Numbered from the stretch's first letter, positions 1 through 8,549 are shown. The stretch: 18,282 nucleotides of DNA from DATIHQ01 sp035480535 (GCA_035480535.1 DATIHQ010000064.1:1-18282); one strand, 5' to 3'. The notes: generated by a model from the sequence alone, not told the origin. A program made the numbers and translations.

Positions 1-485
1 TCGAGGATGTTGTTCTCAATATTGAGGAATTTTGAGAGCCCTTCCCGATCCCAAGCGCCTCCGCGAGCGGCGAGCGCATTGATGATTTTAAATTCATAGC
101 GAGTGGCGTTGGATGCGATGCAATCGGTGAAGCCGTGGGTATTTTCCCAAGTGCCCGTGTTGATGACCATTTCGCCATCGACTAGGCCCCAAAGAATGAT
201 CCCTTCGCCCGTTTTATCGTTGGTGCGGATGTATTTCACATCCATGAGAAGGTAGGGGACGAACTTGAGAATGGGCTCAAGATAGACGTGGTCGCCATCT
301 TTGAGGAGTTCCTTTCGGTGCGATTCCATGATGCTTTCAGCGGAATAGCGCACTTCAAGGGTCTGAAAGGTTCCCGAACTTAAGTAATCTTCGACTTTCG
401 TTCGAAATCCTGGAAAATAGATCCAGGCCCAAAAGGCGCCCAGTCCTATCAGCACACACCCAACGAGAAGGAACACAGCTCTCAT
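1..485 (-). CDS. Membrane-anchored hypothetical protein, 3' end cut by window edge
   Basis: This reading frame starts at an ATG (483-485) and stays open to the window edge, giving 161 codons without a stop. A GGGAG ribosome binding site lies 7 bases before the ATG. The product begins MRAVFLLVGCVLIGLGAFWA, a hydrophobic segment at about residues 3-24 that reads as a signal anchor or uncleaved signal peptide. About 135 polar residues follow, including the segments DVKYIRTNDKTGEGIILWG and NTGTWENTHGFTDC, so most of the protein is probably periplasmic or extracytoplasmic. It lies 46 bp downstream of rho on the same strand. In Chlamydia a conserved gene of unknown function (CT490, as I recall) also neighbours rho, so it may be that orthologue; this is inference. 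I recognise no domain and assign no function. Confidence 0.75.
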   Translation of the reverse strand, partial: MRAVFLLVGCVLIGLGAFWAWIYFPGFRTKVEDYLSSGTFQTLEVRYSAESIMESHRKELLKDGDHVYLEPILKFVPYLLMDVKYIRTNDKTGEGIILWGLVDGEMVINTGTWENTHGFTDCIASNATRYEFKIINALAARGGAWDREGLSKFLNIENNIL

Positions 486-500
486 AAACAGACTCCCATC

Positions 501-521
501 TTCCTTTTATCGGAAAAGGAA
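501..521. promoter_or_regulatory. Perfect 8-bp stem-loop between rho and the downstream gene
   Basis: TTCCTTTT (501-508) pairs perfectly with AAAAGGAA (514-521) around a 5-base loop. On the plus strand four T residues follow, but no plus-strand gene ends here. On the minus strand, the direction of transcription, the hairpin sits 11 bp after the rho stop and is followed by the next gene's ribosome binding site rather than a T-run. It is therefore not a standard intrinsic terminator for rho. It could be an mRNA processing or stability hairpin between the two cistrons, or chance. Confidence 0.3.
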
Positions 522-531
522 TTTTGACGCA

Positions 532-1851
532 TCAATCTTTCATCGAAAGGAGGAATTCCGCGTTGGAAGCTGTCTTTTTCAGGCGAGCGGTGAGGAGATT
601 CATCGCATCGACAGGCGTGAGATCGGCAATGCCTTGGCGCAGCAGATAGATCTTCTCCAGCTCAGCCGGATGGAAGAGGAGTTCCTCTTTTCGCGTGCCG
701 CTCTTGATGAGATCGATGGCAGGGAAAATGCGGCGATCGGCTAGTCTGCGATCGAGCACGAGTTCCATGTTGCCTGTTCCTTTGAACTCTTCGAAAATCA
801 CCTCGTCCATTCGCGATCCAGTATCGATCAGCGCCGTTGCGATGATGGTGAGAGAGCCCCCTTGTTCTACGTTGCGGGCTGCGCCGAAGAAACGCTTCGG
901 TTTATGGAGCGCATTGGCATCCACACCGCCGGTCAGGATTTTGCCTGAATGGGGTTGAACTGTATTATATGCGCGGGCGAGGCGGGTGAGGTTATCGAGA
1001 AGGATGACCACGTCATAGCCGCATTCCACCATACGCCGCGCTTTTTCAATGGCCATATCGGCGATTTGCACGTGTCTTTCGGGGGGTTCATCAAAGGTGG
1101 AGGCAATGACTTCTCCTTTAACAGTTCGGATCATGTCCGTGACCTCTTCAGGTCTTTCGTCGATGAGGAGGACCATGAGGATCACTTCTGGATTATTGGT
1201 CTCGATCGCATTGGCGATGTTTTGCATCAGGATCGTTTTTCCCGACTTGGGAGGCGCCACAATGAGGCCGCGCTGTCCTTTTCCAATTGGGGAGGCGAGA
1301 TCGAGGACGCGCATGGTGAGTTTTTCTCTCGTGGTCTCCATGACGAGCCGCTTGCTTGGATAAAGGGGCGTTAGGTTTTCAAAGAGAACGCGATCTTTGG
1401 TTTCTTCAAAGGTCTTTCCATTGATTCGCTCTACCTTCAACATGGCGAAATATTTTTCTTTGTCTTTTGGAGCGCGGATGGTGCCGAGAAGAGTGTCCCC
1501 TTTGCGAAGATCGAAGCGGCGAATTTGAGCCGGAGAAACATAAATGTCTTCAGCGGAGGGGAGGTAGTTGTAGTTGGGAGAGCGGAGGAATCCAAAACCA
1601 TCGGGGAGAACTTCCAGAACTCCTTCGCCGTAGAGAAGCTCGTTGGGTTTTTCTGAAATTGTTTTCACGATTTCGAAAACAACGCCTGATTTCGGAAGGG
1701 AAGCGGTGTGTTTCAGGCCAATGTTGCGGGCGTAGTTTTGCAGCTGGTCGATATTCATCCGCTGTAGGTCGGAGATTTTTGTTACAGCTTCAAATCCTGC
1801 ATCGGGAACGTGTTGTGAATTGGGTTGTTCAGTTTGCTGGTCTTGGTTCAT
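532..1851 (-). CDS. rho: Transcription termination factor Rho
   Basis: This is the hexameric RNA-dependent ATPase helicase that releases RNA polymerase at Rho-dependent terminators. At 439 residues it is close to the 419 of E. coli. The N-terminal helical domain lies at about 24-65. The cold-shock-like RNA-binding domain lies at about 75-145 and contains the RNP-type stretch GFGFLRSPNYNYLPSAEDIY (85-104). The RecA-type ATPase follows, with Walker A APPKSGKT (199-206), catalytic region DERPEEV (231-237), Walker B VVILLD (281-286), Q-loop LTGGVDANAL (306-315) and the arginine-finger region LDRRLADRR (366-374). All key motifs are intact. The ATG start has a GAGGA ribosome binding site that overlaps the coaE stop codon, 11 bases upstream. 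The coaE-rho gap is 13 bp, so the two are very likely co-transcribed. Next to coaE and polA is also where I recall rho in Chlamydia. Confidence 0.98.
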   Translation of the reverse strand: MNQDQQTEQPNSQHVPDAGFEAVTKISDLQRMNIDQLQNYARNIGLKHTASLPKSGVVFEIVKTISEKPNELLYGEGVLEVLPDGFGFLRSPNYNYLPSAEDIYVSPAQIRRFDLRKGDTLLGTIRAPKDKEKYFAMLKVERINGKTFEETKDRVLFENLTPLYPSKRLVMETTREKLTMRVLDLASPIGKGQRGLIVAPPKSGKTILMQNIANAIETNNPEVILMVLLIDERPEEVTDMIRTVKGEVIASTFDEPPERHVQIADMAIEKARRMVECGYDVVILLDNLTRLARAYNTVQPHSGKILTGGVDANALHKPKRFFGAARNVEQGGSLTIIATALIDTGSRMDEVIFEEFKGTGNMELVLDRRLADRRIFPAIDLIKSGTRKEELLFHPAELEKIYLLRQGIADLTPVDAMNLLTARLKKTASNAEFLLSMKD

Positions 1852-1864
1852 GGGAAAGGGGTCC

Positions 1865-2464
1865 TCATTGGTGTATGATTCGGTTCAACTCGATCACTTC
1901 ATTGCGAAGATCCTCAAGCGAACCATTGTTGTGAATGGTAAAGTGAGCTTGTTTAGCTTTTTGATTTGGTTTGATTTGCCGACTCATTCGTCGATCGTAT
2001 TCCGTGTTTTGAAATCCCGCCTTTGCAAATCGCGCTCTCGCTAGAGCCTCATCGCTTAAGACGGCTATTATTACATCGTAGAAAGCTTCCCCTTTGATCT
2101 CAAAAAGAAGGGGGATCTCTACAACAAAGGAGGAATATTTTCCCTCTTTGCAGGCTTGGCTATAAAGCTCTTCGATTTTTCGAAGCACTGCTGGGTGCAG
2201 CAGCGCCTCTAGCTTCTTGAGCTTTTGGGGGTCTTTAAACACCTTTTCAGCAAGAATCAATCGGCTAATCTTTCCTTTTTCGAGAATATCAGAGCCGAGA
2301 TTTTGGAGTATTTGCTGACCGAGATCGGTGTTGGGCACTAGAAGCTCGTGGACAATTGCATCGGCATTGACCACGTAGGCTCCCAGTTCCTTGAAGAACT
2401 GGCAAACGGTACTTTTACCGCTCGCTACCCCACCTGTGATAGCAACTTTCTTTAATTTTAGCAT
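1865..2464 (-). CDS. coaE: Dephospho-CoA kinase
   Basis: CoaE phosphorylates the ribose 3'-hydroxyl of dephospho-CoA with ATP, the last step of coenzyme A synthesis, in the cytoplasm. The protein has the P-loop GGVASGKST near its start, the family stretch VNADAIVHELL, and the VVEIPLLFE core strand. The length of about 199 residues is usual. I chose the ATG at 2464, which sits in ATGCTAA and overlaps the polA stop by 7 bp, a layout typical of translational coupling. A TTG three codons upstream (2473) is the only longer alternative and adds just three residues before the first beta strand. It lies between polA and rho on the same strand, an order I recall from Chlamydia. Confidence 0.95.
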   Translation of the reverse strand: MLKLKKVAITGGVASGKSTVCQFFKELGAYVVNADAIVHELLVPNTDLGQQILQNLGSDILEKGKISRLILAEKVFKDPQKLKKLEALLHPAVLRKIEELYSQACKEGKYSSFVVEIPLLFEIKGEAFYDVIIAVLSDEALARARFAKAGFQNTEYDRRMSRQIKPNQKAKQAHFTIHNNGSLEDLRNEVIELNRIIHQ

Positions 2465-5130
2465 TCTGCCCAATTTTTGCCAACGGCTATATGCACTTCG
2501 ATCGGCACATTTAGCTTGAGAACCTGCTCCATCTTCTCTTTGACGAGGAGCTCAAAAGGCCTTATTTCATCGTCGGGGATCTCAAAAATGAGCTCATCGT
2601 GGATCTGGAGGATCATTTGCCCCTCGAACTTCCTCTCAACTATTTCCTTGTCAATCTGGATCATGGCCATCTTAATGAGATCTGCGGCGGTCCCCTGCAG
2701 GGGGGTATTCGTAGCGAGCCGCTCGGCCCCCCCCCGAATCATCGGGTTTTTATTGTTGATTTCTGGAATAGGGCGCTGCCGGCCGGTCAATGTGGTGGCC
2801 ATCCCCGTTTTTCTCGCCTGCTCCCTGCAGTATTCCAGGTAGTCTAAAACTCTGGGGTATCGTTCAAAATAAGTTTTGATAAACTGCGCGGCGTCCCGCA
2901 CGGGAATATGGAGCTGTTTGGAAAGGCCAAAAGAGCTTTGACCATAGACAATGCCAAAATTCACCGCTTTGGCCACCGCCCGCATCTCGCCGGTGATCTC
3001 TTTTTCGGGGATGCCAAAGACTAAAGAGGCCGTGTGGGCATGGATATCGCGCCCCGTTTGGAAGGCTCTGACAAGTTCGGGATCTTCGCAGAAATGCGCT
3101 AAAACTCTCAGCTCGATTTGCGAATAGTCAGCGCCTAAAAAGCTCCATCCTTTCTTTTGCGGCTTAAAGCAGGTGCGGATGGCCATCCCTTCTGGCGTGC
3201 GGATGGGGATATTTTGCAGATTGGGATCTTGGCAGGAAAGGCGCCCCGTCGCCGCAACCGATTGCATAAACGTGCAGTGAATCCGCCCCGTCTCAGGATT
3301 GACCGCCAAGGGAAGCGCTTCGATGTAGGTGGAGCGGAGTTTTTCCAAGCCCCGATAGTCGAGAATGTGTTGGACAACCGGATTTTCCTCGGCCAGCTCC
3401 TCTAAAATATCGGCCGCAGTAGAAGCTTTTTTCCCGCTCGATTTCAATCCCAATTTTTCAAAGAGAATTTGACCGAGTTGTTTGGGGGAATTTAGATTGA
3501 ATTCTTCTCCCACGAGTTGAAAAATCTTTCCCTTTAAGCGATTGAGATCGCGCAAAAGATTCTCCCCTAACGCTTGCAGCGGCTCCACATCGAGATAAAT
3601 CCCTCGCCGCTCCATTTTTGCTAAAATGGGCAGCAAAGGCAATTCAATATCGTAGAAAAGCCTGTCTAGTTTTCTCTCTTCTAATTCTTCTTCAAAGAGC
3701 TCTTTTAACCGCGTCGTATAATCGATATCTTCGCAGCAATAGTCTTTGATTTTTTCAATGGGGACCTCCCGCATCGAAATTTCAGTTTTTCCTTTGCCGA
3801 TGAGGCTTTCGATGGGAATTTTCACCCGCTTGAATTTCTCCAGGGCCAATTCATCGAGGTTGTGGCGCCGGTTTTGCGGATCGAGAAGAAAAGAAGCTAA
3901 AAGGGTGTCGAAAGCGATTTTTTTTAAGACAATGCCCAAATTGCCGAGCACATGATAGTCATACTTTAAGTTATGGCCATAAAAACCGCACTTTGCATGA
4001 GCAAAAAAGGGCTTTAACATCTCCAGAACTTTCGCCTCGCCCAGATTTCCATTGCAGGGAATGTACCACGCCTCTCCCGGTTCATAAGAAAAACTAATGC
4101 CGACCAATTCTGCCAAATGGGGATTGATATTTGTCGTTTCAGTATCGAGTCCCACTTCTTTCTGTTTAGCAAGATGCTCCAGGAGCATTTCCAGTTCTTT
4201 TTCCTCATCGATGAGCTGGTAATTGTGCTTGTCTGTGTGACGGGCCCCTTTTTTCCCTGGCGCTGGAGGAGGAGCGCCTCCGATTTCCCGAAGAAGCGTG
4301 TTGAATTTCATCTTGTGGAAGAAATCGGTGAGTTTGCCTAGATTTGGGTCTTTTAGACGGTAGAACTCCACTTCATGAGGGATTTCAACACGGGTGATCA
4401 GAGTGGCCAGTTCCCGGCTCATCAACGCTTCTTTTTTCTGCGTGCGCAAGACTTCTTGTTTCTTATCTCCTTTAACCCGTTCCGGATGGGCGAGAATGTT
4501 ATCCAACGTGCCAAATTCTTCCAAAAGCGCCGAGGCGGTTTTCGGGCCAAATCCCTCCATGCCGGGGATATTATCGGAGGCATCCCCCACAATCGCCAAA
4601 TAATCGAGCATCTGATCGGGGCGCACTCCAAAGAGCTCCTTTACCTTTCCCTCATCGACGAGCAAATTGTCTTTATGGGCATGCAACATGAAAATCTGAG
4701 AGTTCACCAGCTGCATTAAGTCTTTATCGCTCGAACAGAGAAAAACTTTCGCTCCTTTTTTCTCGGCCCAAAGGGCGATGCTCGCCATTGTGTCGTCAGC
4801 TTCGACTCCCTCGATGCAAAGAGTGGGAATTCCGGCAAACTCGCAATATTCATAGGCCCAGTCAAATTGGGGAAATAGATCTTCAGGGGCTCCTTTCCGA
4901 TGCATTTTATATTCGGCGTAGACTGCTTGCCTTGTTTTTTTATTATCGGGGCCATCAAAAACGCAAATCAGATGATCGGGAGAGAAATCTTTGATCAATT
5001 TCATGATCGAGCGGATGAAGCCGAAGAGGGCATTGGTCGATTGTCCTTGATCATTGGTCATCTGCGTGGTGATGGCATAATAGGAACGGAAGAGAAAATT
5101 CACTGCATCGACAATGTAGATCTTCTGCAT
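2458..5130 (-). CDS. polA: DNA polymerase I with 5'-3' and apparently active 3'-5' exonuclease
   Basis: PolA fills gaps, removes RNA primers and performs repair synthesis. All three classical domains are present in 890 residues. The 5'-3' exonuclease/flap endonuclease spans about 1-285 (VDAVNFLFRSYYA; EGVEADD at 107-113; SSDKDLMQL; VGDASDNIPG at 181-190). The proofreading exonuclease spans about 300-480, with the expected metal ligands DTET (329-332), D391 in NLKYD, and Y464/D468 in YCCED, so proofreading looks intact. The polymerase domain spans about 490-890, with motif A DYSQIELR (668-675), the O-helix R717-K721-F725-Y729 and motif C HDE (844-846). Its ATG overlaps the sppA stop by one base (TAATG), and its 3' end overlaps coaE, so the three genes look translationally coupled. 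A run of nine G residues (coding strand, 2727-2735) lies inside the polymerase domain at the R-G-G-A codons 799-802. Confidence 0.98.
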   Translation of the reverse strand: MQKIYIVDAVNFLFRSYYAITTQMTNDQGQSTNALFGFIRSIMKLIKDFSPDHLICVFDGPDNKKTRQAVYAEYKMHRKGAPEDLFPQFDWAYEYCEFAGIPTLCIEGVEADDTMASIALWAEKKGAKVFLCSSDKDLMQLVNSQIFMLHAHKDNLLVDEGKVKELFGVRPDQMLDYLAIVGDASDNIPGMEGFGPKTASALLEEFGTLDNILAHPERVKGDKKQEVLRTQKKEALMSRELATLITRVEIPHEVEFYRLKDPNLGKLTDFFHKMKFNTLLREIGGAPPPAPGKKGARHTDKHNYQLIDEEKELEMLLEHLAKQKEVGLDTETTNINPHLAELVGISFSYEPGEAWYIPCNGNLGEAKVLEMLKPFFAHAKCGFYGHNLKYDYHVLGNLGIVLKKIAFDTLLASFLLDPQNRRHNLDELALEKFKRVKIPIESLIGKGKTEISMREVPIEKIKDYCCEDIDYTTRLKELFEEELEERKLDRLFYDIELPLLPILAKMERRGIYLDVEPLQALGENLLRDLNRLKGKIFQLVGEEFNLNSPKQLGQILFEKLGLKSSGKKASTAADILEELAEENPVVQHILDYRGLEKLRSTYIEALPLAVNPETGRIHCTFMQSVAATGRLSCQDPNLQNIPIRTPEGMAIRTCFKPQKKGWSFLGADYSQIELRVLAHFCEDPELVRAFQTGRDIHAHTASLVFGIPEKEITGEMRAVAKAVNFGIVYGQSSFGLSKQLHIPVRDAAQFIKTYFERYPRVLDYLEYCREQARKTGMATTLTGRQRPIPEINNKNPMIRGGAERLATNTPLQGTAADLIKMAMIQIDKEIVERKFEGQMILQIHDELIFEIPDDEIRPFELLVKEKMEQVLKLNVPIEVHIAVGKNWAEC

Positions 5131-6170
5131 TAATTCTCAAAAGGTTGATAGAGATAGGCAATCCGGTCGCGGATTTTAGGCCCACCTGTATCCAAAGAAT
5201 GTTCGATTTTTCCTGTGAAGAGAGGACATTCGCTTGTTAAGGCAGTGAGCCATGCATTTTTTGGCTCGAGCTGGACCACTTGATAGGTTTTTGAAGTGTC
5301 AATTTGAGCGGCTTTTAAGAGAGCGAGCAGCGCCTCATCGCGAGTGGCGTTGACAAAATCGATATAGCCATATTCTTGCGCCCGGACGGGATCGAAAACA
5401 TGAGCTCCATATTCTTGCATGAGTTTGGTCTTATCCAAACGGGGTCTTGAGGAGGCGACGAGATCGACAAACTGCTGATAAGAATAATCTGTGATTGCCT
5501 TAATTGACGCCTCTTCGCCGGCTCTCCAAGGACGAGTTGGATTGAGCGCATCTTTATCGAGTCCCGCTGTAATCGTAAGAGCTTGGAGCCCCACTTTGCC
5601 CATTGTATCGTAAATATTGAAGAAAGGGCCGATCCGAACGCCCACTGAGCCAATGATTCCCGAAGGTCCTGAATAGATTTGCTCTGCGGCGCAGGCGATA
5701 TACATCCCGCCTGATGCGCAAAGGCCGTCGACATAGGCATAGATGGGGACTTTATGGCGCTCTTTATATTGCATCAGCATCCGGTAGATATTATCGGAAT
5801 CGACGACAGTGCCTCCGGGCGAGTTGATGTGGAGCAAAATGCCCTTGATGCGATCGGTTTTAAAGACTCCTGAGCGGGAGTCGAGGAGAACATCTTGGAC
5901 CACACTTGTATCCATTTTTGGCTCGCCGATGATCCCATGGATATTCAGTTGTAAAATAACGGGAGAGGAAAGGGAAACCCCATCGCGGACTCCATTGGCA
6001 TCGGGCAAGTAGGTCACGGTTGTTTTTTCTTGGATCGTCGTAGCGTTGGAGACGAGGGAATAGAGGAAACAAACGATGAAGATCGCCAAGAGAAAACCGC
6101 AGGCGCCGAAAAACATGCGGCAAAAACTGCGCAGCGCAGAGACAAAAATCGATTCCCGTTCAATTTCCAT
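5130..6170 (-). CDS. sppA: SppA/SohB-type signal peptide peptidase (S49 family)
   Basis: This is a membrane-bound serine protease of family S49, the type that degrades cleaved signal peptides and other membrane-embedded fragments. One transmembrane anchor lies near residues 14-39 (GACGFLLAIFIVCFLYSLV). The ClpP-like fold follows, with HINSPGGTV and the nucleophile motif CASGGMYIA, whose serine is about residue 153. The likely lysine base is about residue 206 in TAGLDKD, 53 residues later, close to the S147/K199 spacing of the short Bacillus subtilis SppA. The length of 346 residues fits the short single-domain form rather than the duplicated E. coli SppA. I chose the ATG at 6170 because AGAGG lies 9 bases before it. 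An in-frame TTG at 6179 would abut that ribosome binding site directly. It lies 22 bp downstream of the permease gene and overlaps polA by one base. Confidence 0.93.
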   Translation of the reverse strand: MEIERESIFVSALRSFCRMFFGACGFLLAIFIVCFLYSLVSNATTIQEKTTVTYLPDANGVRDGVSLSSPVILQLNIHGIIGEPKMDTSVVQDVLLDSRSGVFKTDRIKGILLHINSPGGTVVDSDNIYRMLMQYKERHKVPIYAYVDGLCASGGMYIACAAEQIYSGPSGIIGSVGVRIGPFFNIYDTMGKVGLQALTITAGLDKDALNPTRPWRAGEEASIKAITDYSYQQFVDLVASSRPRLDKTKLMQEYGAHVFDPVRAQEYGYIDFVNATRDEALLALLKAAQIDTSKTYQVVQLEPKNAWLTALTSECPLFTGKIEHSLDTGGPKIRDRIAYLYQPFEN

Positions 6171-6192
6171 GAAAAACAACCTCTTTAAATAA

Positions 6193-7404
6193 TTACTCAG
6201 TATATCTGAAAAAACTCAAAATGCAACTCACCACTGAAATAGCAGAGAATAAAAAGATCAGAGGGAGCGCTTTTTTTCTCGCAATGAGGAAGAGCCTCTC
6301 TTCTTCTATTTGATTTGATTTAAAGGCCATTAGAGCGGGAAGAAAGATCAAAAGGAAAGTCCCTGCAATGCCCGCTCCGTAATTCAGCGAGAGATAGAAA
6401 ACTCGAAGCTCTGTCATTGAGAGGAGCAAAGCAGAGAGATAGACAGAACTTAAGAGAAGAATCCGGGTATTTCGGTTTTGAGAAATTTGAAAGGCATCGA
6501 TCAAGAAGTCGGTCAATCCAATGCTCACTCCAAAGAAGGAAGTGATGATCGCTGTGAGAGAAAAAATATGGGCCAAATTCCAAATAAGAGGGTTTTTCAG
6601 CAGTTGGCTCATGGGGCTGATCGCCGTCTCATCCTTCATCCAGGCGGAGGTTAAACTGATCTCGCCGTGGAGTGGAATGGAGCCAAGGATGAAAAATTCC
6701 CAAACTAAATAGATCAATAGAGTGATTGTGCAGCCCAGTACAATCGATTTCTGAATCTTCTTTCGATCCCGATCGAGATAATCGATGAGGGAGGGAAGGG
6801 TTCCGTGAAAACCAAAAGAGCTAATCATGAGGGGGATGGAAAATAAGCTCAAAGACCAATTTTTGGGGGCGAAGTGGGTAAAAGAAATGTTCTGGGTCCC
6901 AATGGAAATCAGCAGGATAAAGGAAGTCAGGAGAATAAAGGTGAGGAGCCCATTCACCTTGCCGATGAGGTGGGTGCCAAAAAACATCAAAGGCAAAAAG
7001 AGAAGGATAAAGAGAAGCGATCCATGCCAGGGGGCGCTCACAAGAGCAAAATCATGAGAAAAAAGGACGCCGATTCCCTTGGTATAGGCAACAATTAACG
7101 AGAAGAATAATAAAATATAAAAAAAGAAAATCGCGAATTTTATTTTCTCTCCTAATATGTTTTTTCCAAGAGAGATATAATTAGATCCGGCGGGTTTAGT
7201 TAAGAGTACTTCAGAAAAGAGCAAGCCTGAGGAAATAGAGATAAACCAGGTGAGAAGAAAAAGGCAAATGGCTGGGAGAAATCCGCCGCGTGCGGTTTCT
7301 ACAGGCAAGCCCAACATCCCCGCGCCAATGGAAGTCCCCACAATGATTGAGACAGCAGAGAGGAATTTAAAGTCGAATGGTTTGGCAATTGTAGCTGTTT
7401 GCAT
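6193..7404 (-). CDS. tyrP: Aromatic/hydroxy amino acid permease, TyrP/Mtr type
   Basis: This is an inner-membrane transporter of the HAAAP family, whose members (TyrP, Mtr, TnaB) bring in tyrosine or tryptophan with protons. The evidence is the N-terminal signature SIIVGTSIGAGMLGLPVETA (19-38), the conserved SFGFHGTLPSL stretch in the middle, and about 11 hydrophobic segments across 403 residues, the usual size. Chlamydiae that cannot make aromatic amino acids carry tyrP copies, so this fits host amino-acid uptake. Which amino acid is carried cannot be read from the sequence; Trp is as possible as Tyr. The gene sits between pgsA (15 bp upstream) and sppA (22 bp downstream). As I recall it is not at this place in C. 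trachomatis, so it is probably an insertion or a lineage-specific arrangement. No clear ribosome binding site precedes its ATG. Confidence 0.88.
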   Translation of the reverse strand: MQTATIAKPFDFKFLSAVSIIVGTSIGAGMLGLPVETARGGFLPAICLFLLTWFISISSGLLFSEVLLTKPAGSNYISLGKNILGEKIKFAIFFFYILLFFSLIVAYTKGIGVLFSHDFALVSAPWHGSLLFILLFLPLMFFGTHLIGKVNGLLTFILLTSFILLISIGTQNISFTHFAPKNWSLSLFSIPLMISSFGFHGTLPSLIDYLDRDRKKIQKSIVLGCTITLLIYLVWEFFILGSIPLHGEISLTSAWMKDETAISPMSQLLKNPLIWNLAHIFSLTAIITSFFGVSIGLTDFLIDAFQISQNRNTRILLLSSVYLSALLLSMTELRVFYLSLNYGAGIAGTFLLIFLPALMAFKSNQIEEERLFLIARKKALPLIFLFSAISVVSCILSFFRYTE

Positions 7405-7419
7405 GGGTGGTAGTATAAA

Positions 7420-7926
7420 TTAGGCAGGGGATTTTGTCTCAACAATTTGGAAGAGTTCTAAGAAGGCGAGCCAGCCCATAGCCACGAAGGCCGCGTAGAG
7501 GTACCAGGGGATGGCGAGGTTGAGAATTAGGGCGAGTAGGATGATAAATTGAAGGGCTGTCGTGACCTTGCCCCAGCGGATGGCGCGAAAGACAATGTTT
7601 TTCCAGCGGCCGGTGGCGAGCATGAGAAGGCCATGGAGGCAGACAAAGAAATCGCGCGAGAGCATCGCGACCATTTCCCAGGGAACTATTTTTCCTTCAA
7701 GGAAAAGAACCCACATAGCGAAATAGACAAAAAATTTATCGACGGCCGGATCGAGAATCGCTCCAAAGCGGCTCACCGACTGGCTTCGTCTGGCAAGGTA
7801 TCCATCGATGCTGTCGGTCACCATAGCCAGGATGATCGCCAAGATTCTCAAGGTTTGGTTTTCCTGGAGAAACAAAAAGGCAAGCGGGACACGGACAAAA
7901 GAAAGGCTGTTTGATACCGTAATCAT
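7420..7926 (-). CDS. pgsA: CDP-diacylglycerol-glycerol-3-phosphate phosphatidyltransferase
   Basis: The product is a membrane enzyme of the CDP-alcohol phosphatidyltransferase family. PgsA joins CDP-diacylglycerol and glycerol 3-phosphate to give phosphatidylglycerol phosphate, the first committed step to phosphatidylglycerol. The complete signature D38xxD41G42xxA45R46-x8-G55xxxD59xxxD63 is present within DSIDGYLARRSQSVSRFGAI and LDPAVDK. Several hydrophobic helices surround it, and the length of 168 residues is typical. The family also contains phosphatidylserine and cardiolipin synthases, so the exact acceptor alcohol is an inference. PgsA is preferred for its size and for its place near sppA and the npt transporter, as I recall from Chlamydia. 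It lies 14 bp after dedA, with no strong ribosome binding site. Confidence 0.85.
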   Translation of the reverse strand: MITVSNSLSFVRVPLAFLFLQENQTLRILAIILAMVTDSIDGYLARRSQSVSRFGAILDPAVDKFFVYFAMWVLFLEGKIVPWEMVAMLSRDFFVCLHGLLMLATGRWKNIVFRAIRWGKVTTALQFIILLALILNLAIPWYLYAAFVAMGWLAFLELFQIVETKSPA

Positions 7927-7940
7927 GCGAGTTCAGAGAC

Positions 7941-8549
7941 TTAAGTGGAAACCTTTTTCTTTTTCTTATACCAAATAAAGGCAATTATCAACACCACAAA
8001 GGCGGAGAATAGGAAAATATTGAATGTTTTTATCGACTCGAGAAGCGTCTGATAATTTTTGCCGACCTGGTAGGCCACGGTAAAAAGAATGGTATTTGAG
8101 CAAATGCAGGCAATCCCATCGCTGAGGAGAAATCTGCCAAATGGCATCCTTCCAAGCCCTGCGGTCAAAAAGAGGCAATTTCTCACGCCAAAGGGGATGA
8201 ATCGGCCCACGAGCAAGGTGAAAAATCCATACTTTGCATAATAGGCGTGGATTTGATCGATCCGCTTCCGATCAAATGTCTTGGCAAACCAAGAGATATT
8301 CCATAGTTTTGGGCCTAAGCTTCGGCCGACCCAGTAGCAGGCCCAATCGGAGATATAGCAGCCGAGAAACACCGCGGCGAATAGTTTATAGATATTTTCT
8401 GGAACTACGGTGGCTGCCAAGACGGCGCTGAAGATGATCATCAGATCTTCGCTGATGGGAACATTGATCCCAGCGAGCATCAGTGCCCCAAAGACAATCC
8501 AATGGGCATATTGCGCATGCTCGAAAATAAACTGAATTAACGTTTCCAT
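7941..8549 (-). CDS. DedA-family (VTT domain) membrane protein
   Basis: The 202-residue polytopic protein matches the DedA/VTT family, linked to undecaprenyl-phosphate or phospholipid flipping and membrane homeostasis. Visible family features are the early acidic motif NVPISEDL (29-36, E34), a second acidic residue in the SDWACYWVGRSLG stretch (D68, 67-79), and the arginine motif GRFIPFGVR (115-123) followed by TAGLGRMPFGRFLLSD. Four to five hydrophobic segments are visible, and the last is followed by a lysine-rich C-terminal tail (KKKKKVST). Its neighbour pgsA makes a substrate lipid, which fits a role in envelope lipid handling but does not prove it. The ATG at 8549 lacks a Shine-Dalgarno sequence and follows a very A/T-rich leader. 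The gene is separated from npt by a 167-bp palindromic element. Confidence 0.88.
   Translation of the reverse strand: METLIQFIFEHAQYAHWIVFGALMLAGINVPISEDLMIIFSAVLAATVVPENIYKLFAAVFLGCYISDWACYWVGRSLGPKLWNISWFAKTFDRKRIDQIHAYYAKYGFFTLLVGRFIPFGVRNCLFLTAGLGRMPFGRFLLSDGIACICSNTILFTVAYQVGKNYQTLLESIKTFNIFLFSAFVVLIIAFIWYKKKKKVST

Noticed and set aside
949..1374. Open frames of 104-155 codons on the plus strand opposite rho (949-1374, 1049-1363, 1467-1934)
   Set aside because: They are antisense to a fully intact rho gene, have no recognisable domains or ribosome binding sites, and reflect its codon bias.
2692..2703. Perfect 12-bp palindrome CCCCTGCAGGGG in polA
   Set aside because: It is explained by the codons of the conserved Thr-Pro-Leu-Gln-Gly-Thr stretch and has no regulatory context.
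3918..3925. Eight-T run in polA and eight-A run at 17313-17320 as slippage sites
   Set aside because: Runs of eight A/T are common, both frames remain intact, and nothing indicates programmed slippage.
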